Shown one piece after another: positions 1 through 9,335 of a stretch of 64,000 nt of DNA. Source of the stretch: Phenylobacterium sp. GTDB lineage: Bacteria; Pseudomonadota; Alphaproteobacteria; Caulobacterales; Caulobacteraceae. Location of the stretch: contig NZ_JAUYAW010000044.1 of NCBI RefSeq assembly GCF_030693405.1, positions 119,100 to 183,099 on the forward strand. Direction: 5' to 3'. The notes below the pieces were generated by a model. The model was not told where the DNA came from. It worked only from the letters and a program-made list of their open reading frames with translations, and searched no databases. Position 1 is the first letter of the stretch. Every line of letters starts with the position of its first letter. A program made the translations under genes and the position numbers.

Positions 1-1660
1 CATAACCCTCGATCTGGCGACCGTTCAGGCGGGCGTCGTAGCTGTTGTAGAAGGCGTCCACCCCCCACAGGCCCGCATCATAGCCGAGCCGAATCTCGAC
101 GCCGTCGGATTGGTAGTCGCCGACATTCTCATAATAGGTGGCGGCCTGAGGGGCGGGACCTGATCCCAGCTGATCAAGGATCACATCCTTGATCTTCATG
201 TCGTAATAGACGGCCGAGGCCGTCCAGCCGTCCTGAACCCAGGCCAGGCCGACCTCGAAATTGCCCACCGTCTCGGCCCTCAGGTCCGGCGCCAGGGAGC
301 GGCGGCCGGGTCGGCTTTCCAAGGTGAAGGCGTCGCCGATCTCCTTGCCCCGGAAGGCCTCGGCATAGCCGATATTCAGGGTGAGCCCGGCGAGAAGCTC
401 ATAGTCCAGGCCGGCGTTGAAGCTGAAGCCGTCACTGGCGGCGCGCCCGCCATAGGTGATCTGCTCCAGCTCATAATCGTCATAGCGGGCGCCGAAGCTG
501 ATCTTGAGGGCCTCGGTCGGACGCCAGAGGTTCTGGGCGTAGATCGCGCTCAGCTGGCCTTCCTCTTCGAAGCGGCTGACGTTCCGATCCCAGGTCCACG
601 GCCCCCACTGGGCGATGTCGCCGAGGTACTGGCTCATGACGGAGTCTCGCCGGTGCTCGACGCCAGCGGTCAGACGGTGGGCGCCCAGTTCGAAGCGGCC
701 GCGCAGGTCAAAGCCCTGGGACTCGATCTCGGCCCCATAGAGGCCCCAGCGATCAAAGCGGTCCTGGGTGAAGTCCGTGCGGGTGACATAGCCGGTGGCT
801 TCCAGGTCCCACCCCTGCCCGGAGTCAAAGCCGTAATTGGCCACGGCCGTGCGCCGCTCGGCCTCGGCGGGGAACAGGCGGTCATTGACGCGCACGGGCC
901 AGTTGGGCCGTTGCCCGAAGGCGCCCTTCTCCTTGCGCTGCTCGTAGCTGACGGCGAACCGATGTCCGTCCCCGAAGTCTCCGCCGACCTTCAGGAAGCC
1001 CAGGGTCTGCTCGCCGGCGGTGCCGCGCATCAGGACGCCGTCGCCGTCCTCCATGGCTTCGCGGTCCACATGGACGAAGGACGCCATCACGCCGACGTCT
1101 CCCGTCAGGCGTCCATAGCCGGTCAGGCTGTATTTCTGGCCGTCATTGGAGAACCAACCGGCCTTGGCGATCGCGCCGAAGCGCTGATCGCCCTCCAGTA
1201 GGCTCACCGGGTCGCGGGTGCGGAAGCGGATGGCGCCGCCGATCGCGCCGAAGCCTGCGGTGGCCTCACCAGCTCCGGTCTGAAGCTCCACGGTCTCCAG
1301 CAACTCAGGCTCGATGGAGACGCGGCCGATGTGGTGGAACAGGGTGCCGCCCTGGGGGGCGCCGTCCACCGTGACGTTGAGCTGGGAGTCTTCCAGCCCG
1401 CGGACATAGATCTTCTGGGCCAGGCCGACCGAGCCGCCGACGGTCACCGACGGCGTGCGGCGAAAGATGTCCTGCAGATCGTTGGCCTGGGTGGCCGCCA
1501 GCTCCGAACGGGTGACGGCCACATCGGTCAGAGCGCCGACGACCACAAGCTCGTCGATCTCGCTCGGGCGCTCAGGCGCGGCCAGGGCCAGGGCGCTGGC
1601 GGGCAATGCCAGCAGGATGGGCGCGGCGGAGGCGGCGCAGACGAGAGCGTGTTTCAGCAT
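1..1660 (-). CDS. TonB-dependent outer-membrane receptor (C-terminus cut by window edge)
   Basis: Outer-membrane receptor for TonB-powered uptake, probably of an iron chelate or haem. It opens with a signal peptide (MLKHALVCAASAAPILLALP) and then a plug domain with typical plug motifs (VTVGGSVGLAQKIYVRGLED near residue 60, then GAPQGG). Long amphipathic barrel strands rich in aromatic residues follow. Only about the first 550 residues lie in the window. The ATG at 1660 has a GGGGGA ribosome site 4 bases away, and a perfect Fur-type dyad lies about 60 bases upstream, so iron control is likely. The exact substrate cannot be read from the sequence. Confidence 0.9.
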   Translation of the reverse strand, partial: MLKHALVCAASAAPILLALPASALALAAPERPSEIDELVVVGALTDVAVTRSELAATQANDLQDIFRRTPSVTVGGSVGLAQKIYVRGLEDSQLNVTVDGAPQGGTLFHHIGRVSIEPELLETVELQTGAGEATAGFGAIGGAIRFRTRDPVSLLEGDQRFGAIAKAGWFSNDGQKYSLTGYGRLTGDVGVMASFVHVDREAMEDGDGVLMRGTAGEQTLGFLKVGGDFGDGHRFAVSYEQRKEKGAFGQRPNWPVRVNDRLFPAEAERRTAVANYGFDSGQGWDLEATGYVTRTDFTQDRFDRWGLYGAEIESQGFDLRGRFELGAHRLTAGVEHRRDSVMSQYLGDIAQWGPWTWDRNVSRFEEEGQLSAIYAQNLWRPTEALKISFGARYDDYELEQITYGGRAASDGFSFNAGLDYELLAGLTLNIGYAEAFRGKEIGDAFTLESRPGRRSLAPDLRAETVGNFEVGLAWVQDGWTASAVYYDMKIKDVILDQLGSGPAPQAATYYENVGDYQSDGVEIRLGYDAGLWGVDAFYNSYDARLNGRQIEGY

Positions 1661-1718
1661 GTGATCCCCCAAGGTTCGTCAGGGGGCGTCTAAACAACCT
1701 CACGCAAGACGGTCAAGA

Positions 1719-1741
1719 ATAATGCGAACGACTCGCATTAT
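1719..1741. promoter_or_regulatory. Fur-box-like operator upstream of the TonB receptor
   Basis: The core AATGCGAACGACTCGCATT (1721-1739) is a perfect inverted repeat, and two further bases on each side extend it to 9-5-9. Spacing and arms match the AATGNGA/TCNCATT pattern of proteobacterial Fur boxes. It lies 59 bases upstream of the receptor start codon, where a repressor would block transcription. A similar box occurs at 21387-21405. Confidence 0.7.
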
Positions 1742-1771
1742 CTCTCGCATATCCTGGTCATCCGAGCTGCC

Positions 1772-3040
1772 TCACAGCCAGGGGGCAGGCGTCTCCCGGG
1801 CCAGCATCTCCTCGTAGGTCGGCCGGGGGCGCACGATGGCGTAGTCGCCGCCCTTGACCATGACCTCGGGGACCAGGGGGCGGCTGTTGTACTCGCTGGC
1901 CATGGAGGCGCCATAGGCCCCGGCGCTCATGAAGGCCACCAGGTCGCCGGATTCGAAGGCCGGCAGGGCGCGATCCCGGGTGAAGGTGTCGCCGGTCTCG
2001 CAGACGGGGCCGACCACATCATAGGGCCTGGCCTCCCCCTCACGGGGATTGACCGCGCGGATGTCGTGATAGGCGTCGTACATGGCCGGACGCAGCAGGT
2101 CGTTCATGGCGGCGTCCAGGACCAGGAAGCGCCGACCCTCAGGCCGCTCATGAACGTGCACCACCTGAGCCAGCAGCACGCCCGCGTTGGCCGCGATCAC
2201 CCGGCCGGGCTCGAAGGCGAGCGTCACGTCCAGGCCGCGGGTCGCCTGCGCAACGACCTTGGCGTAGTCGGCAGGCGTGGGGGGCTCGGGCTGGTTGAAA
2301 TAGGGCACGCCCAGCCCGCCGCCCAGGTCCAGACGCTCCACGTGCAGGCCTTCGCCCTTGAGGCGACGGACGAGACCCGCCATCTTTTCGAACGCCTCGG
2401 CCATGGGGGCGAGATCGGTGATCTGGCTGCCGATGTGACAGGCCACGCCGACAGGCTTCAGCCAGGCGTTGTTGGAGGCCTGGGCGTAGAGCCGCTCAGC
2501 TTCGGCGAAGGAGACGCCGAACTTGTTCTCCGACTTGCCGGTGGCGATCTTGGCGTGGCCGCCGGCCGCCACATCGGGATTGACCCGGAAGGCGATGGTG
2601 GCGCGTTTGCCCAGACTTTGCGCCACCTGGGCGATGGCCAGCATTTCCGGCTCGGACTCCACATTGATCTCGCAGACCCCGGCGTCCAGGGCGAAGGCGA
2701 TCTCAGAGCGGGTCTTGCCGACGCCGGAGAAGACGATGCGCTCGGGCGGCACGCCGGCGGCGAGCGCCCTGCGGATCTCGCCCTCGGACACCGTATCGGC
2801 CCCGGCGCCCAGCTGGGCGAGTGTCCTGAGTACAGCCAGGTTGGAGTTGGCCTTCACCGCAAAGGCGATCAGCGGGTCGTGGACGCCCTCGGCCTCCAGG
2901 GCCTCGCGCAGGACCGTATAGTGCCGCTCGAAGGTGGCGGTGGAATAGACATAGACCGGCGTGCCTACCGCCTGGGCGATGGCCGCCAGGGGCACATCCT
3001 CACAGTACAGCTCGCCGTCCCGCAGTTCGAAGTGATTCAT
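1772..3040 (-). CDS. lysA: Diaminopimelate decarboxylase
   Basis: Last step of lysine synthesis: PLP-dependent decarboxylation of meso-diaminopimelate in the cytoplasm. 422 residues, the normal length. The PLP lysine is K63 in FAVKANSN. HIGSQ, a glycine-rich phosphate loop (LDLGGGLG), the CETGDTF motif with the dimer-partner cysteine, and YGASMASEYN are all present. The ATG at 3040 is chosen because it overlaps the stop of the upstream lipoprotein gene in an ATGA junction and because homology begins there. A longer in-frame reading up to 3232 only reads the lipoprotein gene in the wrong frame. Third gene of a leftward argH-lptM-lysA operon that joins arginine and lysine synthesis. Confidence 0.96.
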   Translation of the reverse strand: MNHFELRDGELYCEDVPLAAIAQAVGTPVYVYSTATFERHYTVLREALEAEGVHDPLIAFAVKANSNLAVLRTLAQLGAGADTVSEGEIRRALAAGVPPERIVFSGVGKTRSEIAFALDAGVCEINVESEPEMLAIAQVAQSLGKRATIAFRVNPDVAAGGHAKIATGKSENKFGVSFAEAERLYAQASNNAWLKPVGVACHIGSQITDLAPMAEAFEKMAGLVRRLKGEGLHVERLDLGGGLGVPYFNQPEPPTPADYAKVVAQATRGLDVTLAFEPGRVIAANAGVLLAQVVHVHERPEGRRFLVLDAAMNDLLRPAMYDAYHDIRAVNPREGEARPYDVVGPVCETGDTFTRDRALPAFESGDLVAFMSAGAYGASMASEYNSRPLVPEVMVKGGDYAIVRPRPTYEEMLARETPAPWL

Positions 3041-3327
3041 CGGGGATTGGCGTAGGGGTCGGGAAGGGCGCCCTGCGGGCCCGAGGAGCTCGGATTGGAC
3101 GACGTCCCATCGATGGGCAGGGTGCGCGACGGCGCCGGGTTGGTGGAGCGGGTGCGTGGATCGACCGTGTCCACCGGCTTGCCGGCCGCCGGCCGCGGGC
3201 CGACCACCTCGCCGGTGGCCGGATCGCCCCACAGGGGCGGCGGACGATCAAGGCCGCCGGCCTTGCCGCAGGCGGCGATGGTCAAGGTGCTGGCCAGGGC
3301 CAAGAGCAGCGGGACGCGGAGGTTCAT
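3037..3327 (-). CDS. lptM: Small lipoprotein, LptM/YifL-like
   Basis: 96 residues. The N-terminal lipoprotein signal ends in a lipobox (TIAACGKAG, Cys20) and is followed by a short proline-rich stretch ([15 protein letters not shown]) and a disordered tail. This matches the LptM/YifL family, small outer-membrane lipoproteins that assist LptD maturation in E. coli. In many proteobacteria the gene sits directly before lysA, as here. Both ends overlap neighbours by 4 bp (ATGA), so it is translationally coupled to argH and lysA. Family assignment rests on the lipobox, size and neighbourhood; the chaperone role is inferred. Confidence 0.8.
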   Translation of the reverse strand: MNLRVPLLLALASTLTIAACGKAGGLDRPPPLWGDPATGEVVGPRPAAGKPVDTVDPRTRSTNPAPSRTLPIDGTSSNPSSSGPQGALPDPYANPR

Positions 3328-4769
3328 TTCAGCAAGTCCTTCCAGCGGGCGACCTGGGCGCGAACCTGGTCGGGAGCAGCGCCGCCATAGCTTTTGCGGC
3401 TGGCCACGGATGCGGCCGGTGTCAGAACCTCATAAACGCCGGAGCCGATGCGCGGGTCCAGGGCCTTCATGTCGTCCAGGGGCAGGTCGGCCAGGTCGCA
3501 GCCCAACAGCTCGGCCCGCTTCACCGCAGCGCCGGTGATGTGGTGGGCGTCGCGGAAGGGCATGTCGAGGGTCCGCACCAGCCAGTCGGCGAGATCAGTG
3601 GCGGTGGAGAAGCCGGCCCCGGCCGCTGCCGCCATGCGCGCGGCGTTGGGGGTCAGGTCGGCGACCATGCCGGTCATGGCGCCCAGCGACAGGTCGAGCA
3701 CGTCGAAGGCTTCAAAGGTCGGGACCTTGTCCTCCTGCATGTCCTTGGAATAGGCGAGCGGAAGGCCCTTCATCACCACGGTCAGCTGGGTGAAGGCCGC
3801 CAGCATGCGGCCGGCCTTGGCCCGGACGAGCTCGGCGGCGTCCGGATTCTTCTTCTGCGGCATGATGGACGAGCCGGTGGTGAAGGCGTCCGACAGGGCG
3901 ATGAAGCCGAACTGCGGCGTCATCCAGATGACGATCTCCTCGGCCAGGCGCGACAGGTGTGTGGCGCAGATGGCGCCGGCCGCCAGAGCCTCGAGCGCAA
4001 AATCGCGGGACGAGACGCTGTCCAGCGAGTTGGCGGTGGGCCGGTCGAACCCGAGCGCCTTGGCCGTGGCGTGACGGTCGATGGGGAAGGGCGAGCCGGC
4101 CAGGGCCGCGGCGCCCAGGGGGCATTCATTCATGCGGATCGCCGCGTCGGTGAACCGCGAGGCGTCGCGGCCGAACATCTCCACATAGGCCATCAGGTGG
4201 TGGCCGAAGGTCACCGGCTGGGCCGGCTGCAGGTGGGTGAAGCCCGGCATCAGGGTCTCAGCGTGGGCCTCGGCCTGGGCCACAAGGGCCCGCTGGAGGG
4301 CCTGAAGTTGCCCCGCCGTGCGATGGCAGGCCTCGCGGACCCACATGCGGAAGTCGAGCGCCACCTGGTCGTTGCGTGAGCGGGCGGTGTGCAGCCGGCC
4401 GGCCGCCGGGCCGATCAGCTCGCGCAGGCGGGCCTCCACATTCATGTGGATGTCTTCGTATTCGTCGCGGAAGGGGAAGGTCCCGTCGGCGATCTCCGCC
4501 TCGATGCGCGAGAGGCCGTCCTGGATGGCGGCCTCGTCAGCGGCTCCGATGACCCCCTGGGCCTTCAGCATCGCCGCGTGCGCCCGGGAGCCGGCCAGAT
4601 CCTGCGGCGCCAGACGCTTGTCGAAGCCGATGGAGACATTGATCGCCTGCATCAGGTCGGCGGGCTTGGCGGAAAATCGTCCGCCCCACATGGCCTGACC
4701 CTGGCCGGAGGGCTCGGCCTTCGCCATATGGACGTCGTGTTGCGGTGTATCGGAGGCTTTGTCGGACAT
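3324..4769 (-). CDS. argH: Argininosuccinate lyase
   Basis: Cleaves argininosuccinate to arginine and fumarate. Full-length fumarase/aspartase superfamily protein (481 residues) with HTARSRNDQ (127-135), THLQPAQP (178-185) and the flexible catalytic loop [11 protein letters not shown] (300-310). The first 25 residues are not conserved in the family, so translation might begin at an internal ATG at 4727 (codon 15). As written, the start codon directly abuts the divergent TlpA start (CATATG at 4767-4772), leaving no room for a shared promoter. First gene of the argH-lptM-lysA operon. Confidence 0.96.
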   Translation of the reverse strand: MSDKASDTPQHDVHMAKAEPSGQGQAMWGGRFSAKPADLMQAINVSIGFDKRLAPQDLAGSRAHAAMLKAQGVIGAADEAAIQDGLSRIEAEIADGTFPFRDEYEDIHMNVEARLRELIGPAAGRLHTARSRNDQVALDFRMWVREACHRTAGQLQALQRALVAQAEAHAETLMPGFTHLQPAQPVTFGHHLMAYVEMFGRDASRFTDAAIRMNECPLGAAALAGSPFPIDRHATAKALGFDRPTANSLDSVSSRDFALEALAAGAICATHLSRLAEEIVIWMTPQFGFIALSDAFTTGSSIMPQKKNPDAAELVRAKAGRMLAAFTQLTVVMKGLPLAYSKDMQEDKVPTFEAFDVLDLSLGAMTGMVADLTPNAARMAAAAGAGFSTATDLADWLVRTLDMPFRDAHHITGAAVKRAELLGCDLADLPLDDMKALDPRIGSGVYEVLTPAASVASRKSYGGAAPDQVRAQVARWKDLLK

Positions 4770-5387
4770 ATGAGCGATCAGTCAACGGCGAAACCCGGAC
4801 CCCGCCTGTTCGGCAAGGTCCTTTGGGGCGTCGCCGCCCTCGGCGTCGCGGCGGTGGTCTACATCATCGGCCAGGCTTCCACCAATCCCGATGCGAGCCG
4901 GGGGATGCGGGCCTTCGCCAAGGGCGAGATGGCCGCCCTGCAGACGCCCAAGGATCCCCGACCGGCGCCGGTGACCACCATCTATGACCCTGATGGCCAG
5001 CCCGTGCGGCTTGGCGACTACCGCGGCGAGGTGGTGGTGCTGAACCTGTGGGCCACCTGGTGCCCGCCCTGCGTCGCCGAAATGCCGACCCTGGCGGCGC
5101 TCGCCAAGCACTATGAGGGCCAACCGGTGCGGGTGCTGGCCGTCAGCATCGACCGCCCGACCGAGATCGACAAGGCGCGGACCTTCATCGGCCAGCACGC
5201 CCCGCTGGCCTTCTACAGCGACCCCAATATGAAGCTCGCCTTCGACCTGGTCCCCCCGGCGCCGGGCATGCCCACCACGGTTATCTATGGGGCCGACGGC
5301 ATCGAGCGCGCCCGGCTGTCGGGGGGCGCGGACTGGGGCGGAGAGGACGCCAAGGCCGTGGTGGATCAAGTTCTAGGCGCCGAATAG
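4770..5387 (+). CDS. Membrane-anchored TlpA-family thiol-disulfide oxidoreductase
   Basis: 205 residues with one N-terminal membrane anchor (about residues 12-35) and a periplasmic thioredoxin fold. The redox site is WCPPC (Cys98/Cys101) in the TlpA/ResA setting [14 protein letters not shown], with a cis-proline motif near APGMPTT. Such proteins keep periplasmic cysteines reduced, often for cytochrome c or oxidase assembly. The position divergent from argH is common in alphaproteobacteria and is the typical site of TlpA homologues. The ATG at 4770 is supported by GGAGG at 4752-4756 and by the position of the anchor; an open frame upstream to 4389 is antisense to argH. Confidence 0.92.
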   Translation: MSDQSTAKPGPRLFGKVLWGVAALGVAAVVYIIGQASTNPDASRGMRAFAKGEMAALQTPKDPRPAPVTTIYDPDGQPVRLGDYRGEVVVLNLWATWCPPCVAEMPTLAALAKHYEGQPVRVLAVSIDRPTEIDKARTFIGQHAPLAFYSDPNMKLAFDLVPPAPGMPTTVIYGADGIERARLSGGADWGGEDAKAVVDQVLGAE

Positions 5388-5552
5388 CGGCCTTTTCGGA
5401 TTGACCGGCGAAAGGTCGTCGTCGAAATTTGAGGGGCGACAATCCGAGATTTGGGCCGAGCTAAGCTGCGTTTCCCGAGGACTGAGATTGTTGACGGGCG
5501 CCCGGTTTCCCGCGGCGTCACGTTTCGTCAGCTAGTCGGGAGACGACAGATT

Positions 5553-5756
5553 ATGGCCTCAGGTACGGTCAAGTGGTTCAACACCACCAAGGGTTACGGC
5601 TTCATCCAGCCGGATGACGGCGGCAAGGACGTGTTCGTCCATATCTCCGCCGTGGAGCAGGCCGGCATGCGCGCCCTCAATGAAGGCGACAAGGTCAGCT
5701 ATCAGCTGCGCGAAGAGCGCGGCAAGACCGCTGCGGTGGATCTGAAGACCCTCTGA
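5553..5756 (+). CDS. CspA-family cold-shock protein
   Basis: 67-residue single cold-shock domain that binds RNA and single-stranded DNA. It shows the TVKWFN start, RNP1 (KGYGFI) and RNP2 (DVFVHIS). The ATG at 5553 gives the exact family length; the frame open further upstream is leader. The 165 bases between the TlpA stop and this start hold no gene and fit the long structured leader usual for cold-shock mRNAs. A strong terminator follows. Confidence 0.95.
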   Translation: MASGTVKWFNTTKGYGFIQPDDGGKDVFVHISAVEQAGMRALNEGDKVSYQLREERGKTAAVDLKTL

Positions 5757-5783
5757 TCGACGCGATCGCTGATCCGGCGGAAG

Positions 5784-5813
5784 AGGGCGCGGCGGTGACG
5801 TCGCGCCCTTTTT
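5784..5813 (+). terminator. Rho-independent terminator of the cold-shock gene
   Basis: Perfect 8-bp stem AGGGCGCG/CGCGCCCT with a 10-base loop, followed by TTTT, 27 bases after the stop codon. Confidence 0.85.
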
Positions 5814-5838
5814 CGTGGCCGGCCGGCAAGACCCCGCC

Positions 5839-6273
5839 TCAGGCCGGTTCGCGCTTGCGGGCGATCGCCGTCTGCATCGGGGCGGTCGTCCCGGGCGACA
5901 GGATGCGCAGGAAGCTGACCAGGGCGGTGCGGGCGTCCTGCGGCAGCTGTTCGTAAACCGTGAGCAGCTCCAGCGCGCCAGGGGTGCGCATCCGCGACAG
6001 CAGGTCGAGGTCGACGCTCGGCTCTTCGTCGGGGGTGTCCAGCACGTCCAGCAGGTCAGTCACCCGGCAACGCAGGGCGCGGGCGATCTGGACCAGGCGG
6101 GAGAAGGAAATGCGGTTGGCGCCGTTTTCGTATTTCTGGATTTGCTGGAAGCTCACGCCGCACTGTTCCGCCAGGGCCTCCTGCGACATGCCGATGGTCC
6201 GGCGGCGAATGCGCACGGCCGCCCCCAGGGCGATGTCCATGGGATCGGGGCTCTTGGTCGTGGACTCCGTCAA
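5839..6273 (-). CDS. XRE-family regulator, PhrR/PraR-like
   Basis: 144-residue DNA-binding protein. The helix-turn-helix (residues 20-75) contains MSQEALAEQCGVSFQQIQKYE and NRISFSRLVQIARAL, hallmarks of the alphaproteobacterial PhrR/PraR group of XRE regulators. The C-terminal half probably mediates dimer contacts. A clear homologue is encoded in the prophage at 44461-44856, with nearly the same recognition helix. Targets are unknown. Its start lies next to a 130-base gap that probably holds its promoter. Confidence 0.88.
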   Translation of the reverse strand: MTESTTKSPDPMDIALGAAVRIRRRTIGMSQEALAEQCGVSFQQIQKYENGANRISFSRLVQIARALRCRVTDLLDVLDTPDEEPSVDLDLLSRMRTPGALELLTVYEQLPQDARTALVSFLRILSPGTTAPMQTAIARKREPA

Positions 6274-6406
6274 ATCCGTCTCCTCATTCCTGCAGGTTAT
6301 CCCAACGGAAGCGCCGTCGAGCCGAAATGTTTCAAGTGTGAGAAGTTGTGGTTGCTCCTCACCACCCGCCTAGCGTCGGTAACCCATGAGTTGCAAGAAT
6401 GACGTT

Positions 6407-6688
6407 CTACGAAAATGGGTAGATCGTGACGTGTCGCGATGTCGCGGCGGGACGGATGCGCGACAGCCTGGCCTGTCTTGCGCCGCAAATGCATCTCATG
6501 CGCGTTTCTAGCGACGCCAGGTTGCCGCCCGCCCCCGTCGGCAGGGGCCAGCGGGCAAGGTCGATCGCCGCCACCCCGCCACAGTTCGCCGCCTCGCAAT
6601 AGGCCCACACCGGCCCTTCAGTACATTTCGGGTCTGAAACAAAGGCCGCAGCGCCCTGCTCTTCAAACCCCCGTGATCGTATTGTCAT
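6407..6688 (-). CDS. Small cysteine-rich protein of unknown function
   Basis: 93 residues. The ATG at 6688 is preceded by GGAGG six bases away, which decides the start over an ATG at 6700. Cysteines occur in the spaced pattern KCTEG, YCEAANCGG and MRCICGARQ, like a small zinc-binding fold; the MRCxCG ending resembles short alphaproteobacterial zinc-ribbon proteins. No family is recognised with certainty. The 250 bases between this gene and the CHASE2-EAL gene show no other coding signal. Confidence 0.55.
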   Translation of the reverse strand: MTIRSRGFEEQGAAAFVSDPKCTEGPVWAYCEAANCGGVAAIDLARWPLPTGAGGNLASLETRMRCICGARQARLSRIRPAATSRHVTIYPFS

Positions 6689-6939
6689 CGCCACCTCCAT
6701 CGCTCGAACAAAAGCAGAACAACGGGTGCGACGCGACTCCCTTATGGGTGAGGGCGCGGGACTTGCGATCTAGGGCTGAGGGTATCGTTGGGCAGGTGCG
6801 AGAGGGCCGCTGATACGGGCGGTGATCCTCGACTGCCGATCCAGTCCCCGATGTGGGGATCGCGACAATCCAGTACACACGTTAATCATGTTGAAAACAC
6901 GTCGCAAAACGTCGCATGACGCGACGTGCTGCAGCAGCT

Positions 6940-9330
6940 CTAGGAGGCGGCGGCCAGGGCTGGGGAGGGCGCCGCGGCGTCCAGGAAGCTCTTCAGTTCA
7001 ACCAGCGGCATCGCGCGGGCCACCAGATAGCCCTGAATGAGGTCGCATCCGAGCCCGAGAAGGACCGCTTCCACCGCGGCGTCTTCCACACCTTCGGCGA
7101 CGACCTTCATGTTGAGACTGTGCGCCAACTCGATGGTCGAACGCAGGATCAGGCGATCGCGCTCAGTGGACACCGCCGTAGCGATGCTGCGGTCGAGCTT
7201 GAGTTCGTCGGCCTCAAGGGTCTTCAGATAGGACAGCGACGATAGCCCGACGCCATAGTCGTCGATGGAGATGGCCAGCCCCGCCTGCCGGAAGGCGCTC
7301 ACCGCCGCTATGGCCGCCTGCGGGCTTTCGATGACCGCGGTCTCAGTGACTTCCAGGCATAGTTCATGCGCCCGCGCGCCGACCGTGTGGAGCACGAAGT
7401 CCCGGAAGGCCAGGTCGCAGAGCACCCGGCCTGAGACGTTCACCGACACTTTCAGATCATACCCTGCCCGTCGCAGCGCTGAGCTGTCGGCCAGGGCCTG
7501 GGTCAGGGTCCACTCGGTCAGTTCCCGGATGCTGCCCGTCTCTTCGGCGGCGAGGATGAAGATGTCGGGCCGGATGGCGCCCCGGGTCGGGTGGGTCCAG
7601 CGCATCAGCGCCTCAACCCCGACAATCGCGCCGTCCGCCGCGCGCTTGGGTTGATAGTGCAGGCCGATCTGACCCTCTTCGAGACCCTGCCGGAGATCGC
7701 TCATCAGGGAGAGGTTCAGCGTCGGATCGGGGAAGGCCGCAGGTTGGAACATCAGGCGCCGATGGGTCTGCCGCCGAGCCTCATCCAGGGCGATGGTCGC
7801 CTGTTCGAGGAGCCGCTCGTCCGTCTCGGACGGGTTCCAGTCATAGGCCACGCCCAGGCGAAGGAAGGCGTCCACCAGGGCGCCATCCACCTGATAGGCT
7901 GGGTCCAGGGCCTCCAGACGCGCGAGCTCAGCCTCCAACGCCGCCACGTCGCCCCGGCGCACCACCAGGCCAAGCACGCCCGTGGACAGATAGCCAAGCC
8001 GGCTGGCGTGACAGGTCCTCAGGAGGCGAGCGGCCACCGCACGCACCACATCATTGGCCATGCCATAGCCGATGGCCGCCCGCATCTGCGCGTAACGATC
8101 GACCCCAATGGCCACGACGGCGACGGCGCCGGCCTCACCGCGACGGGCGCGGGCGATCTCTTCCAGAAGCGCGCGCCGGTTGGGCAGCTCGGTTTCGGGC
8201 TCGTGCATGGCCAGATGCAGCAGACCGGCTTCCCGGGCGCGCACGATGTCTTCCCCGCGTCGCCGCAGCTCCAGCTGGATTGCGACCGCCAGGCAAAGCA
8301 ACTGGGTCAGCAGCAGGGGACTCACCGGCAGGACGGCGGGCGCCAGCGCCTGCACGACAACCGGCGCCCCCAGGATCAGCACGATCACCAGCAGATGCCG
8401 GCGGGCCAGCCCTTCCAGACTGTTCGTCCGCCGGGTGGGGCGGAGAGTCAGGGCCACGGCGATGATCAGGACCAGGGTGACCAGCGGGTGGGGCGCGTGC
8501 AGGGCGCGACCCTGGGCCAGGCTCTCATAGGCCAGGGCGTGGACGAACACCCCTGGCAGGATCCCGTGGCGGGGGGTCGCGAGATTGTCGCCCAGTTCCA
8601 GGGCGGTGGCGCCGACCAGCACCTTGCGCCCGCGGACGAGCGCCGGATCGAACCGGTTCTCATAGACGTCCTGGAAGCTGAGGGTCGGGATGCTGGCCGG
8701 CTCGATGCCATAGTCGATGGAGAAGGCCCCCGTGCGGCCATAGGGCTCGCCGGCCATCAGGGCGGCCATGGAGGGACGGAAGGCGTCCTCGGCGGCGAAG
8801 CCCCGCAGATATCGTCGCACCTGCCCGTCTGAGTCAGCGACGACGTTGACGCTGGCGAGCAGGGCTTCATCGGACAGCGCCGCCAGGGGCGTGTTCTCGA
8901 CCATCGGCGCGCCGGCCGTACTGCGCTGGGCGGGCTGAACAAAGGTGGGAAGGATCACCGCGCCTGGGGTTTTGGCGATCACCTCGGCGAAGGCGCGATC
9001 CATCTCCGGCGTCGATCTGGCGCTGAAGTCCACATCGAAGCCCACAAGCTCGGCGCCTGCGGCGCTCAGATGATCGAGCGCCTGGGCGTAGCGGTCACGG
9101 TCCCACGGCCAGACATCGGCGATGTTCAGGCTTTTCGCGTCGATCTCAACCAGAACCAGGTCCTGGCTCGCCGACCGCTGGATCAGCGCGAACCGCTGGC
9201 TGGCCAGGGCGTCTTCCACCGGCCGCAGGGCGCCGCTCGCCGTGATCACCGCCACGAGGGCCACGATGATGGCGACGGTCGCCAGGCATCGGGTCAGTGA
9301 GGCCCCCAGGGGCGCAGTGGGCGGCGTCAT
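6940..9330 (-). CDS. CHASE2 sensor with degenerate GGDEF and EAL phosphodiesterase domain
   Basis: 796 residues. One N-terminal membrane helix, a CHASE2 periplasmic domain (about 35-280), three further helices (about 285-355), a GGDEF-like domain without the active-site signature (about 375-510), then an EAL domain (about 525-785). The EAL residues look intact: EALMRW, VNVSGR, EVTETA, DDYGVG, ELKLDRS, AEGVED and IQGY. It is therefore probably an active c-di-GMP phosphodiesterase whose GGDEF part may only bind nucleotide. Cotranscribed 5 bp after the FecR-domain gene; FecR and CHASE2 proteins are often neighbours. The ligand is unknown. Confidence 0.9.
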   Translation of the reverse strand: MTPPTAPLGASLTRCLATVAIIVALVAVITASGALRPVEDALASQRFALIQRSASQDLVLVEIDAKSLNIADVWPWDRDRYAQALDHLSAAGAELVGFDVDFSARSTPEMDRAFAEVIAKTPGAVILPTFVQPAQRSTAGAPMVENTPLAALSDEALLASVNVVADSDGQVRRYLRGFAAEDAFRPSMAALMAGEPYGRTGAFSIDYGIEPASIPTLSFQDVYENRFDPALVRGRKVLVGATALELGDNLATPRHGILPGVFVHALAYESLAQGRALHAPHPLVTLVLIIAVALTLRPTRRTNSLEGLARRHLLVIVLILGAPVVVQALAPAVLPVSPLLLTQLLCLAVAIQLELRRRGEDIVRAREAGLLHLAMHEPETELPNRRALLEEIARARRGEAGAVAVVAIGVDRYAQMRAAIGYGMANDVVRAVAARLLRTCHASRLGYLSTGVLGLVVRRGDVAALEAELARLEALDPAYQVDGALVDAFLRLGVAYDWNPSETDERLLEQATIALDEARRQTHRRLMFQPAAFPDPTLNLSLMSDLRQGLEEGQIGLHYQPKRAADGAIVGVEALMRWTHPTRGAIRPDIFILAAEETGSIRELTEWTLTQALADSSALRRAGYDLKVSVNVSGRVLCDLAFRDFVLHTVGARAHELCLEVTETAVIESPQAAIAAVSAFRQAGLAISIDDYGVGLSSLSYLKTLEADELKLDRSIATAVSTERDRLILRSTIELAHSLNMKVVAEGVEDAAVEAVLLGLGCDLIQGYLVARAMPLVELKSFLDAAAPSPALAAAS

Positions 9331-9335
9331 GGCGT

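Noticed and set aside
2066..3055. 329-codon rightward open frame
   Set aside because: Antisense to lysA, which has full family motifs.
7591..8832. 413-codon rightward open frame
   Set aside because: Antisense to the CHASE2-EAL gene, whose domains are all recognisable; Gln/His-rich shadow composition.
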